From UBA2040 sp041751955 (GTDB lineage: Bacteria; Bacteroidota; Bacteroidia; Flavobacteriales_D; Crocinitomicaceae), in the NCBI GenBank assembly GCA_041751955.1, contig JBGSIB010000003.1, forward strand, positions 1-64,000: a DNA stretch of 64,000 bases, given 5' to 3'. Below, piece after piece: positions 1 through 9,676 of this stretch (position 1 is the stretch's first letter; every line of letters starts with the position of its first letter). Made by a program: the position numbers and the translations under genes. Under the pieces are notes generated by a model. The model saw only the letters and a list, made by a program, of their open reading frames with translations, was not told where the DNA came from and did no database searches.

Positions 1-13
1 TAGCACTTGCAAG

Positions 14-96
14 TCAGAAGGAAAGAAACGGGACTTATGCAGCTAATAAGCCTCGGAGCTTACAAAACGTTTGAGTTCACCCGTTTCTCCTTCTGA
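14..96. repeat. Long imperfect hairpin upstream of the M4 protease
   Basis: The arm at 14-32 (TCAGAAGGAAAGAAACGGG) pairs with 80-96 (CCCGTTTCTCCTTCTGA), with two unpaired bases on the left arm and a loop of about 47 nt. The rest of the first 227 bases shows no gene. No T-run follows, so it is not a standard terminator. It could be a recombination-type or REP-like palindrome at the end of an upstream gene outside the window. Confidence 0.5.
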
Positions 97-227
97 AAAG
101 TTATGATTATTTCAGAAATACAAACTAAAGGCAAACCGTTAGCAAACATAATAAAACACACGCTACGGTTAAGGTTAGCAACCTAAAGTGACACTACGAA
201 TAATAATTTTTAACTAATTTTAAGAAA

Positions 228-2216
228 ATGAAAACAAAATTTATAACCCTAATTTGTATTGCCATCGCCAAAGTGAGCTTTGGACAATATCAACAATATG
301 TGCAATATATAACGCCATATTTGTCTGCACCAATTGAAAGTGGATATTTTTATTTGAATACTCCAAATAATTTTCAAGCTGGTGCGCTTTATCAAATTTA
401 TAGGCTTAATGCGCCCGATTTGGACAATAACATGTTATTAGTTGATACCCATGTGGATGAATTGGCTGGATTTTCGCACTATAAGTATCAACAAACTTAC
501 AAAGGCATACCTGTAGAAGGGGCTGGTTGTATTGAACATTACGACACAAATGGGTCTTTAAGTTTCATAAATTCCAAAATCGTTGATTCTATTAAATCTG
601 ATGCAAAACCAAGAATTACACCTGATGAAGCAATAAGAACTCTTATCAAGGAGTTAAGAAAAGATGAGAGAAACATGTTTGCTTGGGAAAGTGATGAATG
701 GGAAAATGAAATAAAATTAGATAATGCCGACCCAACCGCAACGTGGTATCCGACGGCAAGCCTAATTTTTTCTGTTGATACAATGAAGAACATGACCATG
801 GTAATAAGCGGTTCTCGTTACACATTGGCCTATGAAATATCAATTACTACAATTTCACCACTACAAACTATAATTTATCATGTAGACGCAAATAATGGTA
901 ATATTTTAAAATACCATTCAACAAGTGTTTGTGACGGTCCGTCCAACATAATTGGATATGGGAGTAGAATAATTGATACGCAATGGAAGGGAGGCTTTAC
1001 CCAAGCCTATATTCTTGAAACAAATGATGCAACTCGTGTTATTCACACTAAAAAAAATCCAAACGGAACTACAGCATGGTCTGTGTTAAATAATACAACC
1101 AGTAGCAATGACAATTGGGGAACTTCTTTTGACACAGAATGCACTGTTCATTACCATGTTTCAAATTCCTGGGATTATTTTAGAAATACATTCAACAGAA
1201 CTGGACAAAACAACGTAAGTAGAGAAATAAGAGTTCGTTCACAATGGTCGGCTAATAACGCCGATTTCACACCGCAAGGCGGAAGTAATAACATGCTTAG
1301 GTTTGGGACAACCACTGTTGGAGGTTATTTTGGTGCTGAACCATCAGTTGTAGGACACGAATACACGCATGGTGTTAAACATCATACTTCTAATTTGACT
1401 TATTCTTACGAATCGGGAGCATTAAACGAATCTTTTAGTGATATTTTCGGCACTGTAATTCAAGCCGTTATGATGGACAACGGAAATACAGATTGGATTC
1501 AAGGAAATTTTGTTGCAAGTACAACAGAAGAAATGCGGTCTCTCCAATCACCAAACGATTTTGGCGTACATTATGATGCATCAGGGACTGTTGTTGTTGG
1601 GCAACCAGACACTTACAACGGGACTTTTTGGTATGCAGGTGCGGCTGATAATGGAGGAGTTCACATTAATTCAGGCGTTATGAATAAGTGGTTTTTCCTT
1701 TTGTCACAAGGAGAACAAGGAACCAATGACTTGAATAATTTTTATAACATTCAAGGAATAGGTATGACAAGAGCAGCTAGAATTGCGTATTATGCTCAAA
1801 CTTCCATTTTGCAAAATTCTAGTCAATATACTGATGCTCGCCAAGCAACAATTAGTGCAGCGCAAATATTATTTGGAGAATGTTCTATTGAACATCAACA
1901 AACAATTGATGCATGGTTTGCTGTTGGCATAGGGAATCTAAACGGTTGTACCTTTACAATTGGTTTGGAGAATATTACTGAGCGTGATTTGTTGATTTAT
2001 CCTAATCCAACATCAAATAGTTTGAACATTGAATTACCAGTTTTGACAACTGAAAAAATTCAAATTTTTGATGTTTCTGGCAAACTAGTTCAGGAATTTG
2101 AGACTGACAATCTTGTTACTCAGACGGATATTTCTAAACTCCAAAATGGTGTTTACACGATCCGTTTTGATTTTAATGGTGAATTTATTAACAAACGTTT
2201 TATTGTTCAGAAATGA
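228..2216 (+). CDS. Secreted M4 (thermolysin-like) metalloprotease with T9SS sorting domain
   Basis: This is a zinc endopeptidase of family M4, 662 aa. A signal peptide (about residues 1-19, ending SFGQ) is followed by a propeptide (about 20-235). The catalytic domain carries HEYTH at 377-381: H377 and H381 bind zinc and E378 is the catalytic base. E401 in GALNESFSDIFG is the third zinc ligand, and GGVHINSGVMNKWF supplies the expected catalytic His. The last 80 or so residues (LLIYPNPTSN to the final FIVQK) form a type A T9SS C-terminal sorting domain, so the enzyme is probably exported by T9SS and released or anchored at the cell surface. The leader is A/T rich with no clear Shine-Dalgarno site. 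The stop overlaps the next start by 4 nt (ATGA). Its own terminator seems to lie inside the next ORF. Confidence 0.93.
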   Translation: MKTKFITLICIAIAKVSFGQYQQYVQYITPYLSAPIESGYFYLNTPNNFQAGALYQIYRLNAPDLDNNMLLVDTHVDELAGFSHYKYQQTYKGIPVEGAGCIEHYDTNGSLSFINSKIVDSIKSDAKPRITPDEAIRTLIKELRKDERNMFAWESDEWENEIKLDNADPTATWYPTASLIFSVDTMKNMTMVISGSRYTLAYEISITTISPLQTIIYHVDANNGNILKYHSTSVCDGPSNIIGYGSRIIDTQWKGGFTQAYILETNDATRVIHTKKNPNGTTAWSVLNNTTSSNDNWGTSFDTECTVHYHVSNSWDYFRNTFNRTGQNNVSREIRVRSQWSANNADFTPQGGSNNMLRFGTTTVGGYFGAEPSVVGHEYTHGVKHHTSNLTYSYESGALNESFSDIFGTVIQAVMMDNGNTDWIQGNFVASTTEEMRSLQSPNDFGVHYDASGTVVVGQPDTYNGTFWYAGAADNGGVHINSGVMNKWFFLLSQGEQGTNDLNNFYNIQGIGMTRAARIAYYAQTSILQNSSQYTDARQATISAAQILFGECSIEHQQTIDAWFAVGIGNLNGCTFTIGLENITERDLLIYPNPTSNSLNIELPVLTTEKIQIFDVSGKLVQEFETDNLVTQTDISKLQNGVYTIRFDFNGEFINKRFIVQK

Positions 2217-2896
2217 GAGTAGTAAAACTAATTATACTTGGGGCGCTATTCGCCCCAAGTATTGTTTTTTGTCAGCCCAAAAATAGTGTCTCTATTCAAA
2301 CTGGATTGATGCATTGCTTTTTTGATGGTTCGCCTTTGATGAATACCAAGTATTCATCAAAAGCTATCAAACCTTTTAATGGAGTTTTAATAAATTCAGT
2401 TGGTATAAGGGTTGAAAGAAAATTCAGAACAAACAACTCAATTTCTATAGATTTTATGAATTTCTTTGAAGGTTACACAAAAACAGTTAAGGAGCTTAAA
2501 AAAAATCAAGTAAGTGATAGGTTGTTTAATACAGCGACTATTAACTATAACAGAATTGTAAGTAAAAATGATAAATTAAGTTTTGTTTTTGGTGGAGGTC
2601 TTAACTATAGATTTGGACAGGAGATTGTTGTAGTAAATTATGGCTATTTTTCTAATCTAGGTTATGAATCTTTAAATGAAGTAGCTAAGCGTAGTGATTT
2701 TGGATTAAATGTTACAGGAGGAATTGGCTTCTCGCCAATTAAATGGATGACATTGTATTCAAAAATTGATTTTCTAAGTTTTGTATATATGAATGATAAA
2801 CAAGCTCATGAAAAACTTAAAAATGTATATGGTATGAATGGTTTTCCAAGTCGTTTTGATTTATCTTTAAAATTGGGAATAAGTTTTAATTTTTAA
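2213..2896 (+). CDS. Secreted beta-barrel-like protein, unknown role
   Basis: This 227-aa protein has an N-terminal signal peptide (LIILGALFAPSIVFCQ, cleavage near residue 21). The rest is made of alternating strands and ends in LKLGISFNF, the aromatic-terminated last strand typical of outer-membrane beta-barrels. It starts inside the stop of the M4 protease gene (ATGA overlap), which suggests translational coupling. I do not recognise a named family. A strong terminator-like hairpin lies inside its signal-peptide codons, so expression may depend on ribosomes arriving from the protease gene. Confidence 0.72.
   Translation: MRVVKLIILGALFAPSIVFCQPKNSVSIQTGLMHCFFDGSPLMNTKYSSKAIKPFNGVLINSVGIRVERKFRTNNSISIDFMNFFEGYTKTVKELKKNQVSDRLFNTATINYNRIVSKNDKLSFVFGGGLNYRFGQEIVVVNYGYFSNLGYESLNEVAKRSDFGLNVTGGIGFSPIKWMTLYSKIDFLSFVYMNDKQAHEKLKNVYGMNGFPSRFDLSLKLGISFNF
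2234..2270 (+). terminator. Intrinsic terminator inside the signal-peptide codons of the downstream ORF
   Basis: A perfect 12-bp stem, ATACTTGGGGCG (2234-2245) and CGCCCCAAGTAT (2251-2262), has a 5-nt loop. TG and then six T's follow at 2265-2270. This is a textbook rho-independent terminator for the protease gene, placed 18 nt after its stop and within codons 8-20 of the next ORF. Confidence 0.75.
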
Positions 2897-2910
2897 GTTC
2901 ACGCAGAATT

Positions 2911-2990
2911 ACGTTTGCTAACAAACGCTTAGCTCCATTTTTCTGCCGCAGGCGCAACACAGAAAAACGGCGCCAAGCGTCAGCCGTTGT
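2911..2990. repeat. attC-like imperfect palindrome
   Basis: After the barrel gene, GCTAACAAACGCTTAGC and a T-run arm (2916-2945) face CAGAAAAACGGCGCCAAGCG (from 2960) with a few mismatches and a bulge, followed by AGCCGTTGTG. The two arms are about 21 nt each with a 14-nt centre. The outer TAACAAACGC resembles the start of integron attC/VCR sites, but the right end does not match the GTTRRRY core well. No integrase is in the window. Confidence 0.4.
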
Positions 2991-3037
2991 GTTCAATCAA
3001 AGAAATGACAAACAAACAACGTTAAAATAAAAAAACC

Positions 3038-3988
3038 ATGAAAACAGTAATTGCTCTAATGTTTATTTTTTCTCTTTTGATAAATTCGTCTTGTAAACAT
3101 GTCATTGAAAAGGAAGGTTACGTGAATGTGGAAGGTGGTAAAATATGGTACAAAATTATAGGGGAAGGCGATGGAATTCCTCTATTAATTCTTCATGGTG
3201 GGCCAGGTTCCAGGAGTTGTGATATGATTCCTGGATTTTCTCTATTGGCTAAAGATCGTCCAGTAATATTCTATGACCAACTCGGTTCGGGGAATTCGGA
3301 CAGGCCTACTGACACAGCCCTTTGGAATACGGAACGATTTGTAAATGAAATAGACTTATTAAGAAGTGCATTGGAATTGGATAATGTGCACATATTGGGC
3401 CATTCTTGTGGTAGCACATTTTTAATAGAATATATGATTACAAAGCAACCGAAAGGGGTGAAATCTGTCATTTTCTCTAGCCCGCATATCAGTAGTCCAG
3501 ATTGGATGGCAGATGCCAAAATTTTGCTTTCTCAACTGCCAGTTGATGTTCAGGACACGATTTTTAAATACGAAGCTTTAAAAAATTACTACGCACCTCA
3601 GTATCTTGCTGCTACGGATTCGTTTTATGTTAGACACATGTCCAGAAAGAGTTGGCCAATTATTCCTAACATAGCATGTGAAAATGTACCCGGTTTCAAC
3701 GATCAAATTTATGAATATATGTGGGGCCCAACGGAGTTTAATATTACTGGCACCCTTAGGGATTTTGATAGGACAGCTGACCTATATAAAATCACCGAAC
3801 CCATACTTTTTATGGCAGGTGAATATGATGAAGCAAGACCAGAAACTATGTACAAATATCAAAAATTATCTAGAAATGCAAGTGTTGAAATTATTGACGA
3901 TGCCGCACATAAGACAATGATCGACCAACCAGAAAAAGTATATGAAGTAATACGTACGTTTCTTAATGAAGTTGAAAAGATTAAATAA
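3038..3988 (+). CDS. Alpha/beta-hydrolase lipoprotein, prolyl-iminopeptidase-like
   Basis: A 316-aa hydrolase of the proline iminopeptidase/S33-like group. The N terminus is a lipoprotein signal (LLINSSC, Cys19), so it is probably anchored in a membrane facing the periplasm or surface. ILHGGPGSRSCDM is the oxyanion-hole HGGPG motif of this family. GHSCGS is the nucleophile elbow; the usual residue after Ser here is Trp or Gly-like and this protein has Cys. The acid is expected in FMAGEYDEARP and the His in DDAAHKTMIDQPE. It stands alone, with spacers of about 140 and 210 nt on either side. Its substrate cannot be told from sequence. Confidence 0.85.
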   Translation: MKTVIALMFIFSLLINSSCKHVIEKEGYVNVEGGKIWYKIIGEGDGIPLLILHGGPGSRSCDMIPGFSLLAKDRPVIFYDQLGSGNSDRPTDTALWNTERFVNEIDLLRSALELDNVHILGHSCGSTFLIEYMITKQPKGVKSVIFSSPHISSPDWMADAKILLSQLPVDVQDTIFKYEALKNYYAPQYLAATDSFYVRHMSRKSWPIIPNIACENVPGFNDQIYEYMWGPTEFNITGTLRDFDRTADLYKITEPILFMAGEYDEARPETMYKYQKLSRNASVEIIDDAAHKTMIDQPEKVYEVIRTFLNEVEKIK

Positions 3989-4196
3989 ACACTGCACACA
4001 ACAATTTCTATAAAAAACAGTCAAAATAGTACTAAATTCAAAGTTTTGGTTCGTATCAAATTATGAGCTCAGACGAAAGTTTTGTGCTACGAAATCGCCT
4101 TTTTTCATATACTAACCTTGGGGATTCATTAAACGAATCATTCTATTACAATAAAATCCTAACTTCACCTAATATAATTTTATATCTACGAGCAAA

Positions 4197-7100
4197 ATGA
4201 GATCACTAAAGCTATTAATAATCTGTGCACTTTTATTACCGATAACGGTAACTGCACAAAAAAGAAAAAATAATTCTACAGAACCAGCTATACCTTTAAC
4301 AGATTCTTTATTTCATGGTTTAAAATGGCGTAATATCGGCCCGTTTAGGGGAGGCAGAAGTGTTGCTTCTACTGGCGTGATTGGACAGCCTCATACCTAC
4401 TATATGGGTTCCACAGGTGGAGGAGTATTTAAAACCAATGATGATGGAATCACATGGGAAAACATCTCGGATAAATTTTTCAAAACAGGCTCAGTAGGCG
4501 CTATTACAGTTTCTGAAAGTGATCCCAATATTGTCGTTGTCGGCATGGGAGAACACGCTGCACGTGGTGTTATGACTTCAATGGGAGATGGTGTATACAA
4601 GTCTATGGATGCTGGAAAAACATGGAGTCATTTAGGGCTTGAAAAAACACGTCATATTTCAGATGTTGTTATTCACCCAACAAATCCTGATATTATTTAT
4701 GTGACCGCTCAGGGAGCACAATATGCTCCGTCAGAAGACAGAGGTATTTATAGAACTCAAAACGGGGGGAAGACTTGGGACAAAATACTGTCATTAAATG
4801 ATACAACGGGAGCTTCATCGTTATCAATGGATATGAATAACCCTCGTATTTTATACGCTTCAATGTGGCAACACCGCAGGTATCCCTGGTATATGGAATC
4901 AGGAGGTAAGGATTCAGGCTTGTATAAATCCATTGATGGTGGAGATACCTGGGAAAGAATGGAAGTAGGGTTACCTAAAGATTTTGGTAAATCAGCTATT
5001 TCTGTATCCAGAGCTAATTCAGAGCGCGTGTTTGCAGTGATTGAAGCTGAAGGAGAAAAAGGAGGAGTATATCGATCTGATGATGCAGGAAAAACGTGGA
5101 AACAAATTAATGGTGATCGCGTGAATATAACGCGGTCATGGTATTATATGGAAATTTTTGCCGATCCGCAAAATGAAAATATTGTCTACGTTTTAAATGC
5201 ACCGATAATGAAATCTATAGATGGTGGTAATAGTTTTTCTATGCTTTCTGATCCTCATGGAGATAATCATCATTTATGGATTAACCCCAATGACAATACC
5301 AATTTAATTAACTCCAATGACGGAGGTGCTAATATTTCATTCAATGGAGGGAAAAGTTGGAGTACGCAAGAAAATCAACCTACAGCACAGTTTTATCGTG
5401 TTATAACGGATAATCTGGTGCCCTACAACGTGTATGGCGGTCAACAAGACAACTCTGCAATTGGTATCGCAAGCAGAACAAATCATTCTGGAATAGATTG
5501 GAAGGATTGGTACTCTGTGGCAGGTGGCGAAAGTGCTTTTATTGCATTTGACCCTAATCATCCAGAAGTAATTTATGGTGGATCCTATCAAGGACATATT
5601 AGTAAATGGATAAAAAGTTCCAAAGAAGATAAATTAATTAAAGAATATCCAGAACTAGGATTAGGTATTGAACAAAAAGATGCGAAATATCGCTATAACT
5701 GGAATGCGCCTATTATTAGTTCACCACACAACCGAGCTACCATTTATCATGCGGGTAATGTTGTTTTTAAAACTACAGATGAAGGCATAAACTGGACAGC
5801 AATTGGTCCAGATCTTACAAAGAATGAAACTGAAAAACATGGAAAAGGTGGTGGCCCCTATACCAATGAAATGGCAGGAGGAGAAAATTACAATACGCTT
5901 TCTGCATTGGTAGAATCAGAACATGAAGAAGGTGTATTGTATGCTGGCAGTGATGATGGTTTATTACACATCACAAAAAATGGTGGTAAATCTTGGGAGA
6001 ACATTACACCAACAGGAATTAAAGATGGAATCATAAATAGTATCGATGTTTCTCCACATGATCCTGCTGCGGCATATGTTGTTATCATGCGATACAAGTC
6101 TATGGACTTGAGCTCTTATGTTTTTAAGACAACGGATTATGGCCAAACTTGGACGAAAATTGTAAATGGATTAAACGATCCAAACGGATTTGCAAGAGTT
6201 GTTCGATCCGACAAAAAAAGAAAAGGATTGTTGTATGCTGGAACGGAAATTGGCTTGTATGTTTCACAAGATGATGGTGCAAATTGGCAACGTTTAAAAT
6301 TAAACTTTCCTGTCACTCCCATCAACGATTTAGTCATTCAAGATAATGATTTGATAGCCGCTACATCAGGTCGTGGATTCTGGATTTTAGATGATTTAGG
6401 CGTACTTCAAATGATGCAAGCGAACACGAAATCTGTGCAACTTTTCAAGCCTAAAGCAACTTACCGCATTTTTGGTGGCGCTTCAAAGGCACCCGGACTC
6501 GGTCAAAACCCAGAAAGCGGAGTGACTTTCGATTATTATTTGAATGTTGTAGCAGATTCCTTACGTTTAAAATTGGAGGTGTTACAAAATTCAGCAGTTA
6601 TTCGAACCTACTCCAATAAAGAACCCGCAGATTTTGAAACTTGGACAGGTGGACCAGCAAAACCACAAGTTTTACCTTCAAAAAAAGGGTATAATCGCTT
6701 TACGTGGGATTTTGGAAGAGAGCCCTTACCCGCAATAAATAAAGTTTTTAGTTTGGGAGGCCTTTCTGGATCCACTGTGGGACCCGGTGAATACACTTTG
6801 CGATTAATCTTAGAAGCCGATACAGTTGAAACGCGTATAACGATACTTCCCAACCCGGCCATTCAGTCCACTGTTGAAGATTTTGAAGAACAACAAAAGA
6901 TGCTTGTTACAATTGAAAGTACAATTAGAGATATGCATCAGTCTGTCAATCAAATGAGATCTACCAAAAAACAGCTTAACACTTATGCTGAATTACTAAA
7001 GGATAATGAAAGTATGGCGTCCTTGATAGAACAAGGTGAAGCTTTGACAAAGCGAATTAATAGTTGGGAAGAAAACTTAATTCAAGACAAACAAAGAACT

Positions 7101-7343
7101 TTTCAAGACGTTATCAATTTCAATAATAAATTAAACGAACAACTCATAAACTTAAAGAATTATATCGACCAACCAGATCCTAAAGTTACGAAAGGTGCCA
7201 AAGACCTTTTTAATGATTTAATGGAAGATTGGCAAGTATATAAAAATGAACGCGATGCTATTATTGAAACTGGAATGAAAGTCTATAACGCTTTGTACAA
7301 GTCTTTAGATATACCAGCATTAATCATTAAGGATGAGAAATAG
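4197..7343 (+). CDS. Secreted sortilin/BNR-type beta-propeller protein (glycosyl-hydrolase-like)
   Basis: A 1048-aa exported protein. A signal peptide ends near TVTAQ (residue 21). Residues of about 40-750 contain repeated Asp-box/BNR units (for example SIDGGDTWERM, TQNGGKTWDKI, KTTDYGQTWTKI, ISFNGGKSWSTQ), the VPS10/sortilin or exo-sialidase-like propeller fold often labelled 'glycosyl hydrolase' in Bacteroidota. FRGGRSVAS near residue 52 and the LPSKKGYNRFTWDF region near 835 are typical of this long subfamily. The C-terminal 150 residues are predicted helical or coiled-coil. No catalytic residues can be assigned, so enzymatic activity is unproven. Confidence 0.85.
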   Translation: MRSLKLLIICALLLPITVTAQKRKNNSTEPAIPLTDSLFHGLKWRNIGPFRGGRSVASTGVIGQPHTYYMGSTGGGVFKTNDDGITWENISDKFFKTGSVGAITVSESDPNIVVVGMGEHAARGVMTSMGDGVYKSMDAGKTWSHLGLEKTRHISDVVIHPTNPDIIYVTAQGAQYAPSEDRGIYRTQNGGKTWDKILSLNDTTGASSLSMDMNNPRILYASMWQHRRYPWYMESGGKDSGLYKSIDGGDTWERMEVGLPKDFGKSAISVSRANSERVFAVIEAEGEKGGVYRSDDAGKTWKQINGDRVNITRSWYYMEIFADPQNENIVYVLNAPIMKSIDGGNSFSMLSDPHGDNHHLWINPNDNTNLINSNDGGANISFNGGKSWSTQENQPTAQFYRVITDNLVPYNVYGGQQDNSAIGIASRTNHSGIDWKDWYSVAGGESAFIAFDPNHPEVIYGGSYQGHISKWIKSSKEDKLIKEYPELGLGIEQKDAKYRYNWNAPIISSPHNRATIYHAGNVVFKTTDEGINWTAIGPDLTKNETEKHGKGGGPYTNEMAGGENYNTLSALVESEHEEGVLYAGSDDGLLHITKNGGKSWENITPTGIKDGIINSIDVSPHDPAAAYVVIMRYKSMDLSSYVFKTTDYGQTWTKIVNGLNDPNGFARVVRSDKKRKGLLYAGTEIGLYVSQDDGANWQRLKLNFPVTPINDLVIQDNDLIAATSGRGFWILDDLGVLQMMQANTKSVQLFKPKATYRIFGGASKAPGLGQNPESGVTFDYYLNVVADSLRLKLEVLQNSAVIRTYSNKEPADFETWTGGPAKPQVLPSKKGYNRFTWDFGREPLPAINKVFSLGGLSGSTVGPGEYTLRLILEADTVETRITILPNPAIQSTVEDFEEQQKMLVTIESTIRDMHQSVNQMRSTKKQLNTYAELLKDNESMASLIEQGEALTKRINSWEENLIQDKQRTFQDVINFNNKLNEQLINLKNYIDQPDPKVTKGAKDLFNDLMEDWQVYKNERDAIIETGMKVYNALYKSLDIPALIIKDEK

Positions 7344-7411
7344 TCAAAGAGATTATATTACACTTGAAAAAGCTGTCAAAAGCATTTTTGTGATGAATGA
7401 AAGTACAGCAA

Positions 7412-7443
7412 AACCTAAAATGCATTTCAATGCATTTTAGGTT
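7412..7443. repeat. Perfect 15-bp palindrome between genes
   Basis: AACCTAAAATGCATT (7412-7426) and AATGCATTTTAGGTT (7429-7443) form a perfect 15-bp stem with a 2-nt centre, ending 20 nt before the next start codon. Only short A/T flanks are present and no clear T-run, so it may be a weak bidirectional terminator or a protein-binding site. Confidence 0.6.
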
Positions 7444-7463
7444 AAACGTTAGAAATAATTGGT

Positions 7464-8855
7464 ATGAAGAATATCGGAATAATTGGTGGAGGTTTTACAG
7501 GAACAATGACTGCTGTTCAACTCATCGATAAATCGACTGAATCTTGTGCGTTATTTCTCATCAACCAGAGAGAATCTTTAAATAGAGGAATTGCCTACAA
7601 TCCATACTCAGACAAGCATTTATTAAATGTAATTGCTGGAAAAATGAGTGCATATCCTGGTAATCCAGACCATTTTTTAGAGTGGATAATGCAAAAAGAA
7701 AACTTTAAACAAAAAGACAGGACTGTTATTGCGAACTCATATTTGCCCAGGCAGATTTACGGTGAGTATTTATTTAATATTTGGGAAGATGCCAAGAAAA
7801 TGGCAGAATCAAAACAAATACAAATCAAGGTAATAGACAGTTTTGTGATTGACCTTGATGTTTCGGATAACTCTGTCAATGTATATCTCGATAACCGTTT
7901 AAAATTGAACATTGATTATTGTGTAATCGCCACGGGGAATCATATTCCAAGAAATCCAAAAATTGAGAATACGGACTTCTACAATAGTCCAAATTATTTC
8001 CAAAACCCTTGGAAAATTGAAGCCGTAAAAAACACCAAGGATAATCTGCCTGTTTTAATTATTGGCAACGGATTAACTATGGTAGATACTGTTCTGGGCC
8101 TTTTGGAACAAGGTTTTAAAGGAGAAATTTATTCCATTTCTCCACATGGGTTTAACATATTATCGCACCGACACAATGGACTTAAATATTCAAAATTAGT
8201 AGAAGAGTTGCGAGATGATTTGACTATTTATGATTTGATAAAACTTGTAAACAAGCACATTAAAACTGTCAGAGAGTATGGTTCTTCTGCTGAACCAATT
8301 ATTGATTCTTTGCGTCCTCACACTCAAAAAATATGGCATTCATTTTCGGACAGGGATAAAGAATTGTTTATGTCGAGACTGCGCCATTTATGGGGGGTGG
8401 CAAGACACCGAATTCCGTTGCATTCTCATGACAAAATACAGCAATTGAGAATTGATGGAAAGCTGCATATAAATTCAGGTAAAATAATAGATATAACAGA
8501 ATCAAAGGATTCAATTTTAGTCCAATACTTTGACAAGAAAAAGAATGATATAAAAGAAATAAATGTTTCTCGTATTATAAATTGCACGGGACCGAAAACA
8601 GATTTGATAAACCTTGATAAAAGTTTCTTAAAAAATTGTCTTTTAAAAGGAATTTTGACACAGGATAAATTAAAACTCGGGATCAAAGCAGACACAGAAA
8701 CATTTCAAATTCTAGATTCAGATGGAAAGCCACACAGCAATTTATTTACGATTGGTTCCAACTTGAAAGGTGAATTATGGGAAAGCACAGCAGTAAACGA
8801 ACTTCGCGAACAAGCAGATAAATTAGCAGAAAAACTAAACGCCCAACTTGTGTAA
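7464..8855 (+). CDS. FAD/NAD(P)-binding oxidoreductase-like protein
   Basis: A 463-aa cytoplasmic flavoprotein-like protein of the NAD_binding_9 type. IGIIGGGFTGTMTAVQL at residues 4-20 is the Rossmann GxGxxG dinucleotide site. GIAYNPYSDKHLLNVIAGKMSAYP is typical of this group (siderophore-oxygenase-like or HpnW-like FAD proteins). A second GxG motif, IIGNGLTMVD, appears near residue 199, and RIINCTGP and LFTIGSNLKGELWESTA near the C terminus are the expected FAD contacts. No partner gene is adjacent, so the substrate is unknown. The 296 bases after it (8856-9151) hold nothing I recognise. Confidence 0.8.
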   Translation: MKNIGIIGGGFTGTMTAVQLIDKSTESCALFLINQRESLNRGIAYNPYSDKHLLNVIAGKMSAYPGNPDHFLEWIMQKENFKQKDRTVIANSYLPRQIYGEYLFNIWEDAKKMAESKQIQIKVIDSFVIDLDVSDNSVNVYLDNRLKLNIDYCVIATGNHIPRNPKIENTDFYNSPNYFQNPWKIEAVKNTKDNLPVLIIGNGLTMVDTVLGLLEQGFKGEIYSISPHGFNILSHRHNGLKYSKLVEELRDDLTIYDLIKLVNKHIKTVREYGSSAEPIIDSLRPHTQKIWHSFSDRDKELFMSRLRHLWGVARHRIPLHSHDKIQQLRIDGKLHINSGKIIDITESKDSILVQYFDKKKNDIKEINVSRIINCTGPKTDLINLDKSFLKNCLLKGILTQDKLKLGIKADTETFQILDSDGKPHSNLFTIGSNLKGELWESTAVNELREQADKLAEKLNAQLV

Positions 8856-9151
8856 TCGCCTATTAGTCCCCTCGAAGCAAACAGTATTAAAGGCAGCAGC
8901 AATCGAATGTGAGAAGGACAATAGTAAAATGCACTTAACATAAAACAGAAATAATCAAGGAAACGCTATAATCCTTTTATGAACAGAATACTGAATGTAT
9001 TAAAATAGGTCCGAAGTAGCTTAATGTAGTTTCAGAGCGTTAATGCCCAGAGTCTTGTGTGAGTCAATAATGAAAGTAAGTGAGGAAGATGCGTTTCATT
9101 CTTATAAATTGTATATTTATTTTGTTTTAATCCATAAAAGAAGAAGTTGAA

Positions 9152-9676
9152 ATGAAAAGAGGGCTGTTTTTATTCATTATTAGTACGGTGTTTACCGCTT
9201 CTGCACAGGAGCCAGTTCCACGTTTTACAAAGTATCCAGTCTTGGAGACAGGCTGCTCTTATTATCTTCCAGATTCTGCCGAATTTGAAGTTTCATTTGC
9301 CGAAGACGGATCAAAAGTGATAACGGGCGAACTTCTTTTTGGAGAGTTTCATTTCTCTACCATCACTGTCGAATTTGTGAAGGATATGGAACTTGCAAAG
9401 GAAAATATGCCTGCCCTAATGGAAGGTTATCTCAACTATCTGATAACTACATTCGATATCGTTGAAACTGCAGGGATTGGTTGGGGACATACACTCGAGT
9501 CAAACCCAGAGGCAGTTGGGGCTATCGATTATTGGGTCGATGCAGAAGGAACCCAGTTTGCTGTAAAATCATGGTGCAATAAAAACTACATGGCGGTCTT
9601 ACTTTTATACGGAAATGAAGAGTATCCTTATTTTAACGCACAACAACTTTTCCTCGATGGGTTTAGATTTCCTTAA
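9152..9676 (+). CDS. Small secreted protein, unknown function
   Basis: A 174-aa protein with a signal peptide (FIISTVFTASAQ, cleavage near residue 19). The mature part is acidic and has no motif I recognise. It stands alone, with long spacers on both sides. A homologue search would be needed to name a family. Confidence 0.65.
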   Translation: MKRGLFLFIISTVFTASAQEPVPRFTKYPVLETGCSYYLPDSAEFEVSFAEDGSKVITGELLFGEFHFSTITVEFVKDMELAKENMPALMEGYLNYLITTFDIVETAGIGWGHTLESNPEAVGAIDYWVDAEGTQFAVKSWCNKNYMAVLLLYGNEEYPYFNAQQLFLDGFRFP

